The notes beneath the pieces are model-generated. The model searched no databases. It saw nothing but the letters and a program-made list of their open reading frames with translations, and was not told the DNA's origin. Of a stretch of 64,000 nt of DNA, positions 40,395 to 52,978 are shown piece after piece. This DNA comes from Cinclus cinclus (Eukaryota; Chordata; Aves; Passeriformes; Cinclidae): NCBI RefSeq assembly GCF_963662255.1, contig NC_085055.1:17036704-17100703 (forward strand), read 5' to 3'. The position numbers and the translations under genes are program-made. Positions within the stretch are counted from its first letter, which is position 1. The number at the start of each line of letters is the position of its first letter.

Positions 40395-40518
40395 GTGAAA
40401 ATTGAACTTCCCACTCAACTTCATAAGAAACACCACATTCTGTTTTCATTTTATCATGTCACCTGTGACATAAATGCAAAAGCTAATGCCAAAAAGAAAG
40501 AGGCTCTGGAAACACCAG
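40395..40518 (+). CDS. DOCK10: DOCK10 exon 18 (DHR-1)
   Basis: 124 nt, phase 0 in, one base out; W668-709. Encodes VKIELPTQLHKKHHILFSFY, HVTCDINAKANAKKKEALET and P. 'KIELP..LH.KHH.LF.F.HV.C' is the DHR-1 core; the Lys-rich loop after it resembles the basic phospholipid-binding loop of the family. Confidence 0.97.
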
Positions 40519-40670
40519 GTACCTGTAGTAGAATTACTTTCAATTATAAATATACATTATGTACATTCAAATAAGGATTTCAAAGATTTTTGGCTGGATG
40601 TTATTGTCTTCCTTTAAACTTTAGAAGCTTGTTTTTCCAAAGAGTCCCATTTATTTGTTCTTGTACCCAG
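40519..40670 (+). other. Intron 18 (152 bp)
   Basis: One of the shortest introns of the gene, with a GTACCT donor and a pyrimidine-rich acceptor. Confidence 0.9.
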
Positions 40671-40792
40671 TGGGGTTTGCCTGGCTTCCTTTGTTGAAAG
40701 ATGCCCAGCTGGCTTCCCAGGACCACCACGTTCCAGTGGCCAGCAGCCTTCCCCCCAACTACCTGAGCCTTCAGGAGCCACCAAGCACCAAG
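40671..40792 (+). CDS. DOCK10: DOCK10 exon 19 (DHR-1)
   Basis: 122 nt, W709-749; completes Val and ends in phase 0. Encodes GFAWLPLLKDAQLASQDHHV then PVASSLPPNYLSLQEPPSTK. 'VG.AWLPL...' and 'LPPNYL' are conserved; the DHHVPVA and QEPPSTK portions differ from human. The exon is GC-richer than its neighbours. Confidence 0.94.
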
Positions 40793-41442
40793 GTATTCAT
40801 TCACACCTCCATGTGACTCAAATGGCACAGAGCATTCATTGGTAGGGGTTTTTCATGAGGTCACACTGCCATTTGCATTTGCTGGGGAGAGTAAGTGGTA
40901 AATAGGGTTTATGGTTTAGAATATTCATTTGCATATCACTGGATACAGGAACTAATGCATGCAGCACTGATCTGAGTGTCCTACACTGCTGATTCACATG
41001 TGTAAATGTGTTTTATGTGTTCTACAGTGTTATAGCTCCTCAAAATGTGAATCAGAGTGGTCAAAAAGAACTCTTCACAAACTCAGGCCATATGACATTC
41101 ATTCTCCAGCTGATGTGATCCCCAGTCATGATTCATTCTCCAGTTTTGTCATGTGATATCATATTTTCCTGCTGATCCAGTCCAGCTTGGATTATTTCTG
41201 CCTCCTTGTGTTTGTTTTGCTATTGTCATGAGGACAGGGTGGGGCAGGATCTGGTCCCTTGAATGGTAGCATTGGTCTTGTGCTGAAAAGTGGGTTTGCA
41301 TTGCAGTGATGGTGTTTGTGGAAGCACAGCAGTCAGTGCAGTTCATGCACACTCGTGCAAAGCTGTGTAGAAAATTTCATGCAAACTTGAATAAGTAGGA
41401 AATAGGTGGAAAATTTTGTTGCTGTTGTTTTTGTTTGAACAG
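40793..41442 (+). other. Intron 19 (0.65 kb)
   Basis: No feature recognised apart from the doubled AG at its 3' end (see finding). Confidence 0.8.
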
Positions 41443-41529
41443 CAGATCGGCAGTGATATAAAATGGGTAGACAGTGGGAAACCACTTTTCAAAGTCTCTA
41501 CTTTCGTTGTATCAACAGTAAATACTCAG
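41443..41529 (+). CDS. DOCK10: DOCK10 exon 20 (end of DHR-1)
   Basis: 87 nt, phase 0 to 0, W750-778. Encodes QIGSDIKWVDSGKPLFKVST then FVVSTVNTQ. 'DIKWVD.GKPL.K..T...ST..TQD' is the zizimin consensus closing DHR-1. The acceptor reads ACAGCAG, so the exon could also begin at 41446 and drop Gln W750. Confidence 0.95.
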
Positions 41530-42057
41530 GTAAGCCAACATTCCTCTTAGCTCTGTGATCTGCTTACACACACCAAGTGTCAGGGAATGTCTGAAAGGGG
41601 TTTTAAAATCAAGCATGAATTTGTTTCTATAACATTGAAAGATTATTTCAGTGTAGAAGGCAAGATGGAATTCCAAGTAATGGAATACATACTTTAAGGA
41701 ATTGCTGAAGATTATAACAATAGAAAAATTGTGGAACATCAGTTTAAACAGTAAGAAAATAAATTATAAACACCAGGAAGAAAAAAAAAGTCTGGCCTTT
41801 GAAACCCCTTAGGTTGTGAGGAAAAAATTAATCACTTACAACAGTGAAAAAGGATTAGTCAAAGCACCTGGAATTTAGCAAACTGTGCTGGCCAGTGGTT
41901 TGGACTCAGTAAATTGATTTTCTTTCTGTGACTCCAGTATAAGATGGTGGGGACCAGGTGTGTTCATGGGTGTCATGGGCGATTGCTGCAACCAATTTCT
42001 GGCACTAAATTATAATCATCTACAATATGCATTAATGTGAATGTTTCCTGGTTTTAG
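41530..42057 (+). other. Intron 20 (0.5 kb)
   Basis: No feature recognised besides an A-run near 41780. Confidence 0.8.
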
Positions 42058-42150
42058 GATCCATACCTGAATAAATTTTTCCATCAGTGCCAGGAAAGGG
42101 AAAAGGATCTGTCTCAGCCTCCTACCTCAAACTTTATCAGTTCGTGTAAG
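42058..42150 (+). CDS. DOCK10: DOCK10 exon 21
   Basis: 93 nt, phase 0 to 0, W779-809. Encodes DPYLNKFFHQCQEREKDLSQ then PPTSNFISSCK. 'FF..CQ.REKD.SQ.PTSNFI.SCK' is DOCK10-specific compared with what I recall of DOCK9 and DOCK11. First exon after DHR-1; start of the helical region. Confidence 0.95.
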
Positions 42151-44091
42151 GTAAAGTAACCGGCAATGCAAATTGTACTATACAACTGTATTTAGGGCTT
42201 TCTCTCAGCTGATTCCCCCACTGCAGAGTTCTGACCATGGCACAGGTTTACCAGGAGGCAAGAGGGTCTGTGACAGCCCCAGTGAGATGGACTTGATGTA
42301 GCAAATGCACTGCTGGTCACCAGATCCCCTTATGGGATAAGGGAATGTTGCTCCAGTAATGTCTGGGGAAGGGAGCTGTAGCCTGTAGAGCTGCAGTATT
42401 CCTGATAATCCTCTCTTAAATAACTTCTATCCTTACCTTCTCTAAAGCCTGGATGCTATTCAGAGGGCTTCTCAGGGTATTTGGTGTGTATAAATCAAGG
42501 GTGCTTGTTGCCTGTCAAGTTCTGAAAACAGAAAGAACATCTGCAAAGATTAAGCAAGAGCTGCTTTAAATATGCCTGTATTCAGTAGAGGACAAAACCT
42601 ATGAGAAGGGAGGAGTATGACAAGCAAATTAGAAAAGCAGCAGGTAAATGTAAGGCCCTAATTCTTTATCTGTTCACAAGTGCTGAAATCCAGAGTTCTA
42701 CCTGTGCACCGTGCTTGTGGAACATTAAAGACAGATAAGCAAGAAAACTGAAGGCAGATGTGACTCTGTTCCATCTCTGAACTGACTGAACCATTGTACA
42801 TATGACATTTATTGCATTTCCTTTTAGCACTCTGTAAAATCCAGCAGGTATTTGAGGGTTTAGATGTTAGCACCAGGTAGGTGCTTTCCCCCTTTCCTTC
42901 ACTTGTGATGTTTTCCTGTATGAGTGTATACCTTGATCAGATACAAGCTTCTTGGGAAGAGATATTTTTCTTTAAGAAGAAACTAATGGGTTCTTATAAA
43001 TCATGGTAGTTCTCTGGACAAATCCATAAGGATGGCCACTACTTTTGTTTGTAGATGCAGGTCGGCCTGCAGACCTGAAAAGAGTGGCTTTGTTTTCAAA
43101 TACTGTCTTGATTTAAAGAAATTATTAAGGTGTGTTTTCACAAATCAAAGCATCAGTGTTATTTAGAGGTTATACTGCTACAGAATTAAGTCTTAAATAA
43201 TTTTTGGAAAGCCGTTGAGCATAATGGGCAAAGTTTAGGAATCCGTAAAAGCTTTACAGCTTTCTAGACCATAGGCTAGTTGACTAAACCACCAGAATGG
43301 CACCATTCTTTATCTGCTGAGTTTTGTATTTTACCTTTTAAAAATATTCCAGTGAATTTATTAGAAAACAGAGACGATGTTGTATGCAACAAGGAATCAA
43401 CTATGCAATATGACCAGAGACTAAGTAATCTTCCCCAGGGTATTTTGCTTTTATTTATAAATTGCTAGTACCTTTGTTAGAAGTTTTGGAATGACTTGGA
43501 AATACCTGAAATAAAAACCTAGGCTAAGTTCAAAGGAGTTTGTTAGTTTTTTATAAAAATCTCAATACCTTCCTTTATTAGAGAAGATAATAAAATGCCA
43601 GGTTGGGGTGTTAGTACTAATTTTACCACTGTTCTTATAACAAAAGTATTTTAGACACAAGTTGAGTTTATCAGATCTGTGCAAAAAAAAAAAAAAAAGT
43701 AAAAAAAGAGTTTCCCTAAAAATACTAGAAAATGCGTATTTTGAAAATAGTTGACTTCTTTTATTGTCCCTAGTTAGTATCCTTAGCAAAATATAAAAAC
43801 TGGATTGGGTTTCTCTCCTAATTTTTTTTTTTTTTTTGGCCCTTAAGTCAGTTTGCCACAAAATACTGGAACTCTGAAATTTCGACAATACCTACAGTTG
43901 TGTTGATGATCATATTTAAAACAAGCTTCATGGAGAACCAGTCCTCTACTTAGTTGACCTGTTTTCCTCCTGCTGTTACATCAGTGGCTGCACTTCATCT
44001 TACCTGCTGAAGCAGCAAAGCTACATGGCACCTATGAACTTTACTTGCTTATATTGGAAGTCTCTCACTTTCTTTCTTACCTCCCCTACAG
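42151..44091 (+). other. Intron 21 (1.9 kb)
   Basis: Contains an A16 run (43683-43698) and a T-run near 43820. No exon or transposon recognised. Confidence 0.8.
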
Positions 44092-44210
44092 AATTTGTTG
44101 AGGATTGAGAAGATACATGTGATTATGAATTTTCTTCCTGTAGTCCTGAACCAGCTCTTCTGGGTTTTGGTGCAAAACAGTGATGATGAAGTTACAACAG
44201 CTGTGACCAG
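44092..44210 (+). CDS. DOCK10: DOCK10 exon 22 (helical region)
   Basis: 119 nt, W810-849, phase 0 in and AG out. Encodes NLLRIEKIHVIMNFLPVVLN and QLFWVLVQNSDDEVTTAVT. 'FLP..LNQLF.VL' is an armadillo-type helix shared by the family. Confidence 0.95.
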
Positions 44211-46888
44211 GTATCTGGCTAACTCCTGTGTGTTGCACAGAATTCACTCAAATGTTACAGATGTTAGTCCAGTTATAGCTGCTCTATGACATTTAGACTT
44301 CAGTAGGTGAGAATGCTGCTTCCACTTAGCACTGGGCTCTGCAAATAACACTTAGAAGTTTTGGTATCATGGCTGAAAATCACTGACCATGGTAGACATG
44401 TCTGTCTGCCCTGAGACAGTCCCAGGGAAAAGTCTCATTCCTGAGCAGCTAAGAGCTTCCAGACAAAATGGGTTTCAGCTTTGGTTTATGTTTGGTTCTG
44501 AGGATGTGGTGTTCAGCACAGGAAGAGCTCAGCATCCTGCTGCATCCAGTGCAGAGTCAAACAACTAGGTCACACCGTTCAGGGGCATTTTTTAATTAGA
44601 ATATATCAGCATTAACTGAAAAGCTATAGAAGCATTTTCCAGAGAGCAGGAAAACAACTGCAATGATTTGCTGAGTCTCTCACCCCTTGCATAATTAAAT
44701 TTTCTTTATTGATGCTGTTAATCAGGGCAGCAGGGAAAAAGTACTGGAGGGATTATTATTATTATTGGTCTCTGCAGGAGGGCAGAAAGTTGTGTTGCAT
44801 TTACTTGTAGCCATAGTGGTGTTTTTGTTGTACTTCCTCCAGCAGCTAAACGTAGGGACTACAATACTACTAGTAGGAAAAAATTGCAGCTGTCCTCTAC
44901 AGCCCTGTTAGACTGATCTGCTGTCAGTATTCTTTCTTTCCTTCCAGAGATTGTGCTTAATAATTAGTTACTGAAGGACAATTAGTTAGGGAAACTTAAC
45001 AGAACAAGGAAGCAGTTCCCCATCTTAGCCTTGGAAAGCAAAGTTTCAATATGCTTTATGAAAGGATCATGGCATTTTTCAGGGCAAAGTCCAGTTTTAC
45101 CACAGCTAGGTACTAGGATTGAAAGAGCCTTTCCTCATAAGTATGTGTGATTTCATCACTGCAGACTATTTTTAAAGGGGAAGAGGCCAGCAGACCTTTG
45201 CTGGGGACACCTTTGTGTCTAACTGATGTTAAGTCTAGAGAAAATGATAGATTGTGTGCCAGGGTAGAATTTCAGTATCAGTTAACTGACTGGAAAAATG
45301 CTATAGAGGAAGCAGCTGTTTAAAATACAGTTTTAATGATTAGATGGAAGAATGGAAGGGATGTTATTTTTTTTCCCTGCTTCAAATTTTGACTATACAC
45401 GCACCTGGCCCAAAAAAAAAGGAAAAAGCAGGATTCTCAGTGTTTTTCTTGCATGCATGGTGTCTTGTCTTTTGTGCTGGCAGAGCTGATGGCAATGGGA
45501 ATATGCATGTCTGCTGTGTGTGTGTGTCATTCATTGACATGTCCTATATATACACTCTGTGTTTTGTTCTGAATAGCTTGAAGCAGCTTGTGTTGAACTT
45601 ACTAAAAGCAACAACAGAATGAGAGCATGGATTGGCTTATGTGTTGTGGAGAAAATATTATTCCTTTTATACTCATGGTTATTTACTTGTCTGGGGGCCC
45701 AGTTGTGTCATCATTTCCCTGTCACATTTTTGCCAGAACTCATTTCAGTTTTAAATCAGAATGAAGGTTAAAAGATCAGAATGGGCACAATTAATTCTGT
45801 CATGGCTTTTGTGTTTTGCTACAAGTTGCACTTCTCCTACTAACAGCAAGAAATGAGATAAATTAAGGGTCTTTTAAAGTTTTGGATCCCATAATTGCCA
45901 GAAGTCACTCAAATCACCAAGCTAGTCAAAGGGAGTACTTGTATGTGTGCCACAGTCAGGCATATTATTAATCTATTTTAGTCATGTTGTTACTATGCCT
46001 ATCCCTAAATTCTTTAACATAAAAATAAGGTTATAAAATTGCAGTCTTTTCTGTATTAAGTATCCTGGAAAAATGAAGTCCCAATAATCAAAAGGAAAGG
46101 ATATGGTCAAGTTGAGGACTACTTGCCTAGATTTCTGTTTTCTGGAACAGGATGATGTCAAAGATGGTCCTCATACAAATTGAAGAGAAAACTTGGCTGC
46201 AGTTCTCATTTTCCTGCTGTTTGTAGGAGCTCAGGTTTTGAGAATGAGTGCTGGTGTGATCCAAGCAGTTTTCTTCCCTGTTGCTGATCCCCAATCTTGT
46301 CTGTGGTGTCTCAGTGTCCAGCCTCTCCCTCCTGTGCAGTACTGGGGGTGCTGTGCTCAGCCTGAGTGCTGGGGCTGAGTCCAAGGATATGAGAAGAGAG
46401 TGCTGCAGTCCAGGCTTGTGCTTGTCTTTGAACTGTGCCTGCCTAAGCAAAGTATCAGGGGATTTGCACAATTGCAAAGACCTGAGAGAACTTAGCTGGT
46501 AGCATTCCTGGAGAAAGGTGCTCTTGCCTCTCTGTTTCATTGAAGTATTTTAGTTTTTGTTTTCCCAAAGTATCCAAGGCCTGCATAAAGTTCAGTTAGT
46601 TAGTATTTTCTCTTGTTGTGGTGACAGTACAGTTATTATCCTTAACACTGGGTGCAATTTTAAGCAAATGGATGTATAAGAGCACAATCCAAGTGAGTGG
46701 GAAGCCCAAGAAATGACTGGCTTTTCCCAGTGGACAGATTTTGCACATGATATTCATCATTTGGATCACATCCCTCATGCACTGTTTTACAGGAGCTTAC
46801 AAGAACAGGACAATGTGAGTATCAGGTAGACTTTCTCTGCCATATGACACAAAAATAGCTCAGTTTTTGTTCTTCTTTTATCTTGCAG
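44211..46888 (+). other. Intron 22 (2.7 kb)
   Basis: Contains an ATT trinucleotide run of five copies (44752-44766). A 137-codon minus-strand frame at 46127-46540 shows no family resemblance. Nothing else recognised. Confidence 0.75.
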
Positions 46889-46958
46889 AGTTCTTACCAA
46901 CATTGTTGCCAAGTGCCATGAAGAACAACTAGACAACTGCATCAATTCTTACGTGATG
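46889..46958 (+). CDS. DOCK10: DOCK10 exon 23 (helical region)
   Basis: 70 nt, W849-872; completes Arg and ends in phase 0. Encodes VLTNIVAKCHEEQLDNCINS then YVM. 'VAKCHEE.L' is invariant in zizimins. Confidence 0.95.
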
Positions 46959-49900
46959 GTATGGCTGGTGTTGGAATGTTAATATTTTGTGGAGTGATGA
47001 GTTGGATTTGGTGGTTTTGTGGGGTTTTTTCCTGTTTACTCTTAGTTGTACTTGTTTGTAGCTTTTTCTGCATTTGCTTCATGGCTTTCTGCCACTGTGG
47101 TTAAGAAACTTTAAAGCTCTTCTGTTGAGGACCAGCAGCTGCTCAGATCTCTGCTGCTGCAGCAGCTTTTTTTTTCCATAGAACACCAAGTTGAGCAAGC
47201 ACAGGAGAGAGAAGCTGCAGTGCATTCAGCTGATAACTAGAACTTATATCTTAGAACCAAAACCTCATGCAAATGTACTACCACTGAGCTTTTAGGAGTG
47301 TAGGGTTAGGGCCAGTCTTTGTGAAATTGTGCTAAATGGAGAATTTCCCCCTGTGCAGGGTTTGAGAGAAGGGAAGGGGGAGATAACATGAAAGATCATG
47401 AAACTTCAACTAGATAGATCATGAAACTTCAACTAGATAGATAGTGAGAGACATTTGATGCTACTTGCAGTCCTCTTGATGGTGATGAGATTTATCACTA
47501 TAAAATATCTGGCCATCTATGTTATACAGGTACAAGTTGCCCTTGTAGGGTGATCCCTTTACTTTCAGTCCCTTGAAAAGGATCCACAAGTAGCCATTTT
47601 TTATGAACAAGGTGGCTCTTCGTGGTTGCCAGATGGCTTCATGTCTCCTAGGAAGCTACAGCTTTGTAACTAAACTTTAGGCTATAAAATCATTATTTTA
47701 GTCTCAAGATCCCTTGTTTTTGCATGTGCGATTGTACATAAATTCTTTTCTCATCTGTGCAATTCAGATTCTATGTCTTTTCCCTATTTCTTCAGCATTT
47801 CTTAATCCTTTATTGTTTTGAAGACTAGGATATATATGGGCAGGTGTATGGAGTTTGCTTCAGGACAATCTGTAGTATTACTTAAAAAAACAAAGGAGTG
47901 GCCTCTTTAAAGAAGATCTCCTTGTCCTCTGTATCATTTGGACATCCATTAAATGAGTATGAACAATGCTGTTGACCAGCAACTATCTCATCATCAATAC
48001 ACTTGGGTAACAGCTTTATAAGCTGAGAGTTTTATGAACCAGTGTTTTTAAGCAGAAGTACAAATTAACTGCAGCTACTGTCATAGACAGAAAAATCCAT
48101 AGACCAGTGAACCCCATTAAAGGTATTATACTTATTATTCCCTTCCCTTGCCTTTGTTGTTTTCCCTCTTGTTTAATTGCAGTGGAGAGGGATGGTAAAT
48201 TTTGTTCTAGTCACACTTGATGAATCAGTAGCGAGAAAGTTGTAATATCTTTGAGTGTTATGTTTGCTGACTTATCTGTGTATTTCAAAAAGCAGAATAG
48301 AGGAGAATTGAAGGGTATTCAAAGAGCTGAAGTAGATATTGCCATTGCTTTCTCTCTTGTCTTGCTTTGGTCAGTGGTGATAGAACTAATGGAGATCATG
48401 ATAGCAATGAGAGATCCCCCACAGTTGTGGAAAGAAACTGAGAGACAAACAATTGTGGGGAGTGCTGTCTGTAATGACATCCTGCTTCACTGTGCAACAA
48501 GTACCTCTTAGAAAGTACATTTCATTTGTGGATGATGAGTAGTATTTGAGACATAAGCTTGGAGGGAGGTGTTTCACTTTAGGAATAAGGTGAAAGCAAA
48601 TAGAGTCCTGATAAACTGGAGACTTTAGCATGTTCATGGGTAGAAATATGAAAATATGATAGGAGTTAGGCTGCTAAATGGGAAAATGTTTTAATTTCAG
48701 TGTTGACAACTGTTGATTGATATTTGCATGGCATGGATCTACTGTCCTACTTTATGAATGTATGTGTTTACAGGTCATGCACCTCAGCCTCTGAGTAGTT
48801 CAATTTAAGTCCCAAGTACCCCAATTTAAGCGCAGAAGAATTCTGCTGAGATCCAGCAGAGCTCTTCAGGCTCCAAAAAAATAATCAATGTAACATGTAA
48901 ATTAATGTAGTTAATTAAACAGGTATTAAAACCTCTTCTACTCAATAACTCTTCAAAATTGCAGTAGATAACTACTACATGACCAGCTTATAGTCTTTGA
49001 AACTTCAGGTGATCATTAAGTCACACCATAAATCCATTTGGTCTGTTTTGTCAGTTCCAGCAGCAGTCAAAACCCAGTAACTGGTAATCTCTCTGTTTTC
49101 CATCCATGAGGAAACAAATACCTACTTTACAAATGCTGTTTTGGAAATAAGTAAGTCGAGAATTGTGACTCACAAAGCAGCAATAATGTGAGATTACACT
49201 GACTTAAATAACTGGACCCAGAAGTGCCAAACTGCACAGGGAGAAGCTTATGGCATCTGCTGTAGAAACAAAGCTGAATATTAATAACTTGTTTTCTAGA
49301 GATGTTTGTTTCTTTTGCCAACCTGGTTATATTGAAATGATTTTTGATCCCAACTGATGCCCTGTCAGAGCTCTTGCTTTAGGGTAGGTGCAGTGGTACC
49401 AAATTATTATCTTAAATTGTTGAATACTCATAGTAGGTTTATGATTTCCTAGCAACTTGGTAGGTAGATTCCTCTCTTGAGGGCTCAGTTTCTACAGGGG
49501 GTACTGTTTTGCCCATCAGTCAGCTGCAGTGCTGCTCTACACCTTTCAGGATGAAGAGTTGTTACCAGCTCTGAGTAGCTGTTGCCACCGGAAGGAAGGA
49601 GCAGGTTAAAGGTGACCTGGACTAAGTGGGTGGAAAACCCTCCACATTTCCTCTGCTTGCTTTTTCTTTCCTTTTCAGGTGCAATGGCTTGAAAGGCAGT
49701 TTGGAGGTGTCAGGATCCTATCATCTATTGAAAGGTCAATCATAGTGCTGATTTTAAGCACAATTTCCTCTTGATTCACAGTAAGCTGAAATCAACAGGA
49801 AGCTGTGTTTAAAACTGAGGTTTTGTAGGGGAGCTGTGGTTTGCCATTACTGCCAAGGAAATTAAACTTCATGTGAATGGATTGTTCAGTCAAGATCTTT

Positions 49901-50022
49901 TGTCAGCAAAGTTTGTCAGCTGTTAGCAACGCAGAAATAATTTATCATCTCCTACTGAGGCTTTTTTGTATTTGTTTTAGTGCACATTTTGAAAGTTTTC
50001 CTTTTTTTTCTTTATTCCTCAG
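46959..50022 (+). other. Intron 23 (3.1 kb)
   Basis: Contains a perfect 23-base tandem duplication (47393-47438) and a short G/T stretch near 47011-47030. No coding segment recognised. Confidence 0.75.
47393..47438. repeat. Perfect 23-bp tandem duplication
   Basis: The unit beginning AGATCATGAAACTTCAACTA occurs twice head to tail without a mismatch, indicating a recent replication-slippage or duplication event in intron 23. Confidence 0.92.
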
Positions 50023-50136
50023 TACGTGTTCAGGACCAAATCATTTGATGAAAGAACTGTCCATGAGGAGCTGTCCAAGAATGTGACTGGTCTGCTGAAG
50101 TCAAATGAACAAGTAACTGTGAAACAGGTTTTAAAG
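50023..50136 (+). CDS. DOCK10: DOCK10 exon 24 (helical region)
   Basis: 114 nt, phase 0 to 0, W873-910. Encodes YVFRTKSFDERTVHEELSKN then VTGLLKSNEQVTVKQVLK. 'ERTVHEEL.KNVTGLLKSN' matches DOCK10. The acceptor follows a long T/C tract. Confidence 0.96.
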
Positions 50137-51220
50137 GTGAATGATAGCTTGGATTAGCACATTTGTAGTTTTACTATTGGTTTTCTGCCTGAAACTCACT
50201 TATCTCTTTCTCTTATTTCTTTTCCCTGTGTGACCTTTGTGCAAATTATGTCCTGCAGTGATTCAACAGACTTAGCAGAGCTACTGCAGGTTCTCAGCAT
50301 AACATGTATCTCAGGATGCTGTGGTTTGCATAATAAAATTCCTCCTGTCTATTTCTGCTCAGTCAGAGCCTGAGACCTAGTTCTTACACAGTATGGTATA
50401 AATTTTAAGATACTCTGTTTTAATTTTTAACTTGGAGGATGCAGGGGGAATATTGATCTTTATGAAATTCATACATCTGTTAGGTCTGTCCCTGAGCCTC
50501 TGGGTTATGGTACAACAGCTACCCAGTCCAGCCCAGGACTTCCCAGAGGCAAAACTGTGTTCACCTGTTTAAAATGAACTATTTCTGATTTTCTTTATTG
50601 AGTCATTAGCAAAAAAATAGTCTGAAAAAAGCAGAAAACCTGCAGAAATCTTGGGCTACAAGTGCTTGTGTTTGGGTTTGTTGTGGGGTGGTTTGGGGTT
50701 TTTTTTTTGCAGTGTATAAGCTTTTGGAGTGTATTTGTTTCATGTATATCCTGAGATATTAATCTGTATTGTACCTATTCAGTATTTCAAATGGTATTTG
50801 TAGAGCCACCCTGTTCAAGCGGTGAACATCTTTTTCTGTGCCAATTACCCATCTGATTGAACTCACAAGGCAGGCTATTCTCCACAGTTCTCTGCATCAC
50901 ACCTTTCTGCCAGCTCCCTGCAAGCAAACCATGAAGACAATGCTCAGAAGGAATGGGAAGTTTGTAGGAGTGGTGCTTGGAGGCTCCTTATTGCAAAAAG
51001 CCACAGTGACAAAATGCCTGAGATGGCTTCACCTCTCTTTAAGGACATGACCCAGTGTAACTCAAATGCATGGCACTTAGATTTTTAAATTTATTTGTCA
51101 CATAGTGTTTAACACTGTGCATTACTGAGACATGCAATCCATCTGTAAGAAATGGTAATGCATCATAAGGTGTTTATCAGGTAATCATTATTCATTCACT
51201 CTTTTCCTTCTTTTGAACAG
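50137..51220 (+). other. Intron 24 (1.1 kb)
   Basis: Contains a G/T-rich stretch at about 50667-50709, otherwise unremarkable. Confidence 0.8.
50667..50709 (+). repeat. G/T-rich low-complexity stretch
   Basis: Irregular GGG and T-run units on the sense strand, free of A and C until its end. Confidence 0.7.
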
Positions 51221-51292
51221 CATTCCTGGTTCTTCTTTGCAGTCATCTTAAAATCAATGGCACAGCATTTGGTTGATACAAACAAAACAAAG
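51221..51292 (+). CDS. DOCK10: DOCK10 exon 25 (helical region)
   Basis: 72 nt, phase 0 to 0, W911-934. Encodes HSWFFFAVILKSMAQHLVDT then NKTK. 'SWFFF...KSMA.HL' is among the most conserved motifs of the middle region in the zizimin group. Confidence 0.97.
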
Positions 51293-51695
51293 GTAAGTTT
51301 ATATACAAAATCTCTTGGGGAAAATACAAGTTGCAGAATCCTGGCAAATACACCTGTATTTACTTGAACTTAACTGTTTGACTGGCTGATAAAATAAATC
51401 CTGTGATAGTTGGTGAAATATTTGGTTGACCTACAAGAACATTATATTACATGCTGGCTCCAACCTGTTCCTGATTGTGCAGAGAGAGATTGAGGATCAG
51501 TTGAGGACATATTTTCCACTTTCCTAAGGACCAGATTCTTCTGTTTGGAGTTTGTGTTTAGGATGGATCCATGGAATTCTAGGAATATTTTTATTCTGTG
51601 TTGAATGGCCTGTGGTTTACTGACTTTATTCTTGGCCTGAATGTTTGATGTGCAACATCCTACACCCTTAAGTTGATGATCTGTTCCCTGATTAG
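51293..51695 (+). other. Intron 25 (0.4 kb)
   Basis: No feature recognised. Confidence 0.85.
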
Positions 51696-51842
51696 GTTTC
51701 TCGAACTCGGAGGTTTCCAGAATCATTTCAAACTGAGCTGGACACACTTGTGAGTATTTTAGCAGACCATGTGGTTTGGAAGTACAAAGATGCTCTTGAG
51801 GAAACCAGGAATGCAAACTACAGCACTGCCAAATTTCTCAAG
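51696..51842 (+). CDS. DOCK10: DOCK10 exon 26 (helical region)
   Basis: 147 nt, phase 0 to 0, W935-983. Encodes VSRTRRFPESFQTELDTLVS, ILADHVVWKYKDALEETRNA and NYSTAKFLK. 'RFPES...ELD.LV..L.DHV.WKYKDALEETR' matches DOCK10. Confidence 0.96.
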
Positions 51843-52894
51843 GTGAGGTGTTCTGTTATTACAGCACATGCACTTATTTCCCCATATGTAATACAAACTC
51901 CAGGCTAGTCTAGTCTAATCAAATGGAGTAAAGCCAGTTCTATGTGGATGATGGCTCAATTTCCAAGTTCAGTGGTGAATGATTATTCAGTTAGTCTTTG
52001 AGGATGCACAAGCTTCATATAAATCTGCTCTAAAGCAATTGCAATTAATTTCTGTCTGTGCTCTTAAAGAATCCATTTTCAAGTTTTGCAGATTCTTATA
52101 TTATATTCAAATGGGTAAAATATTTGGTAAGGAATGTGACTTTAGACTTGAGCTGATACTTTCTTTTTTTAAATGCTGGAATTCTGGATGACTGTGGGTG
52201 GATTAATTGTTCCTAATCAAGGAATCATGTTTGAATGTGTGTAGAAGGCGGCTTTGGTAGTTTTGCAGTAATCAGGAACTGCAGAGAAGGAGGGAATTCA
52301 AGGTTGTATTGTCTGCCCTGTAGGCTGACTCTGCAAGGAAAACATGTCAGTAACTGCAGAACCAAGGCTCTCAAAACCTTCACACCTTCTGTCAGTATTT
52401 AGCCCCACCAGTGAGGAAGAGCTTTCTTCTCATCATGAGGCAATGGTGTCACATTTTGTCCCAGAGAGAGAACACAGCTCAGACAATGAGCATTGTGGCT
52501 GCACTGATTCCTCAGCAGTCCCTGCCCTGTCACTGAGGCAGATGCTCAGCTCAGCTCCCATCACCTGCCACCTCCAGTGATGGATGCAGTGCTGCAATAC
52601 AGGAGTGACTGCCACTAGACAAGCCTTCTCGAGTGCACTGTACACTGTAGTGGTTACTTTAGGCTGCAGACATAGTGAAAATGAAAAGTTTGATTAATTC
52701 ATTATTACTTAAAAATAAATGTAAAAATTAAGGGGGTTCACCAGGTCCCTGATGTTCCTTGACCTGCTTAAGACTTACCTCGCCTATGCACATGATTCCA
52801 GTGTACAGGTGACACAAAGTGATCAGCCAGGTAACTGAGGCCATGTATTGGATTTCTTCCTATAAAACAGTAATTCATTTTCCCCCTTTCTTAG
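51843..52894 (+). other. Intron 26 (1.1 kb)
   Basis: No feature recognised; the open frames around 52344-52645 overlap on both strands and look like chance. Confidence 0.8.
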
Positions 52895-52978
52895 CGCTGT
52901 TTTACATTTATGGATCGTGGATTTGTGTTCAGGATGGTCAACAACTATATAAGTATGTTTGGAGCTGGAGACAGCAAG
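52895..52978 (+). CDS. DOCK10: DOCK10 exon 27 (helical region)
   Basis: 84 nt, phase 0 to 0, W984-1011. Encodes RCFTFMDRGFVFRMVNNYIS then MFGAGDSK. 'RCFTFMDRGFVF..VNNYIS' is a zizimin signature. Confidence 0.97.

Noticed and set aside
46127..46540. 137-codon minus-strand open frame in intron 22
   Set aside because: No recognisable domain, no exon-like flanks worth trusting, and frames of this size arise by chance.
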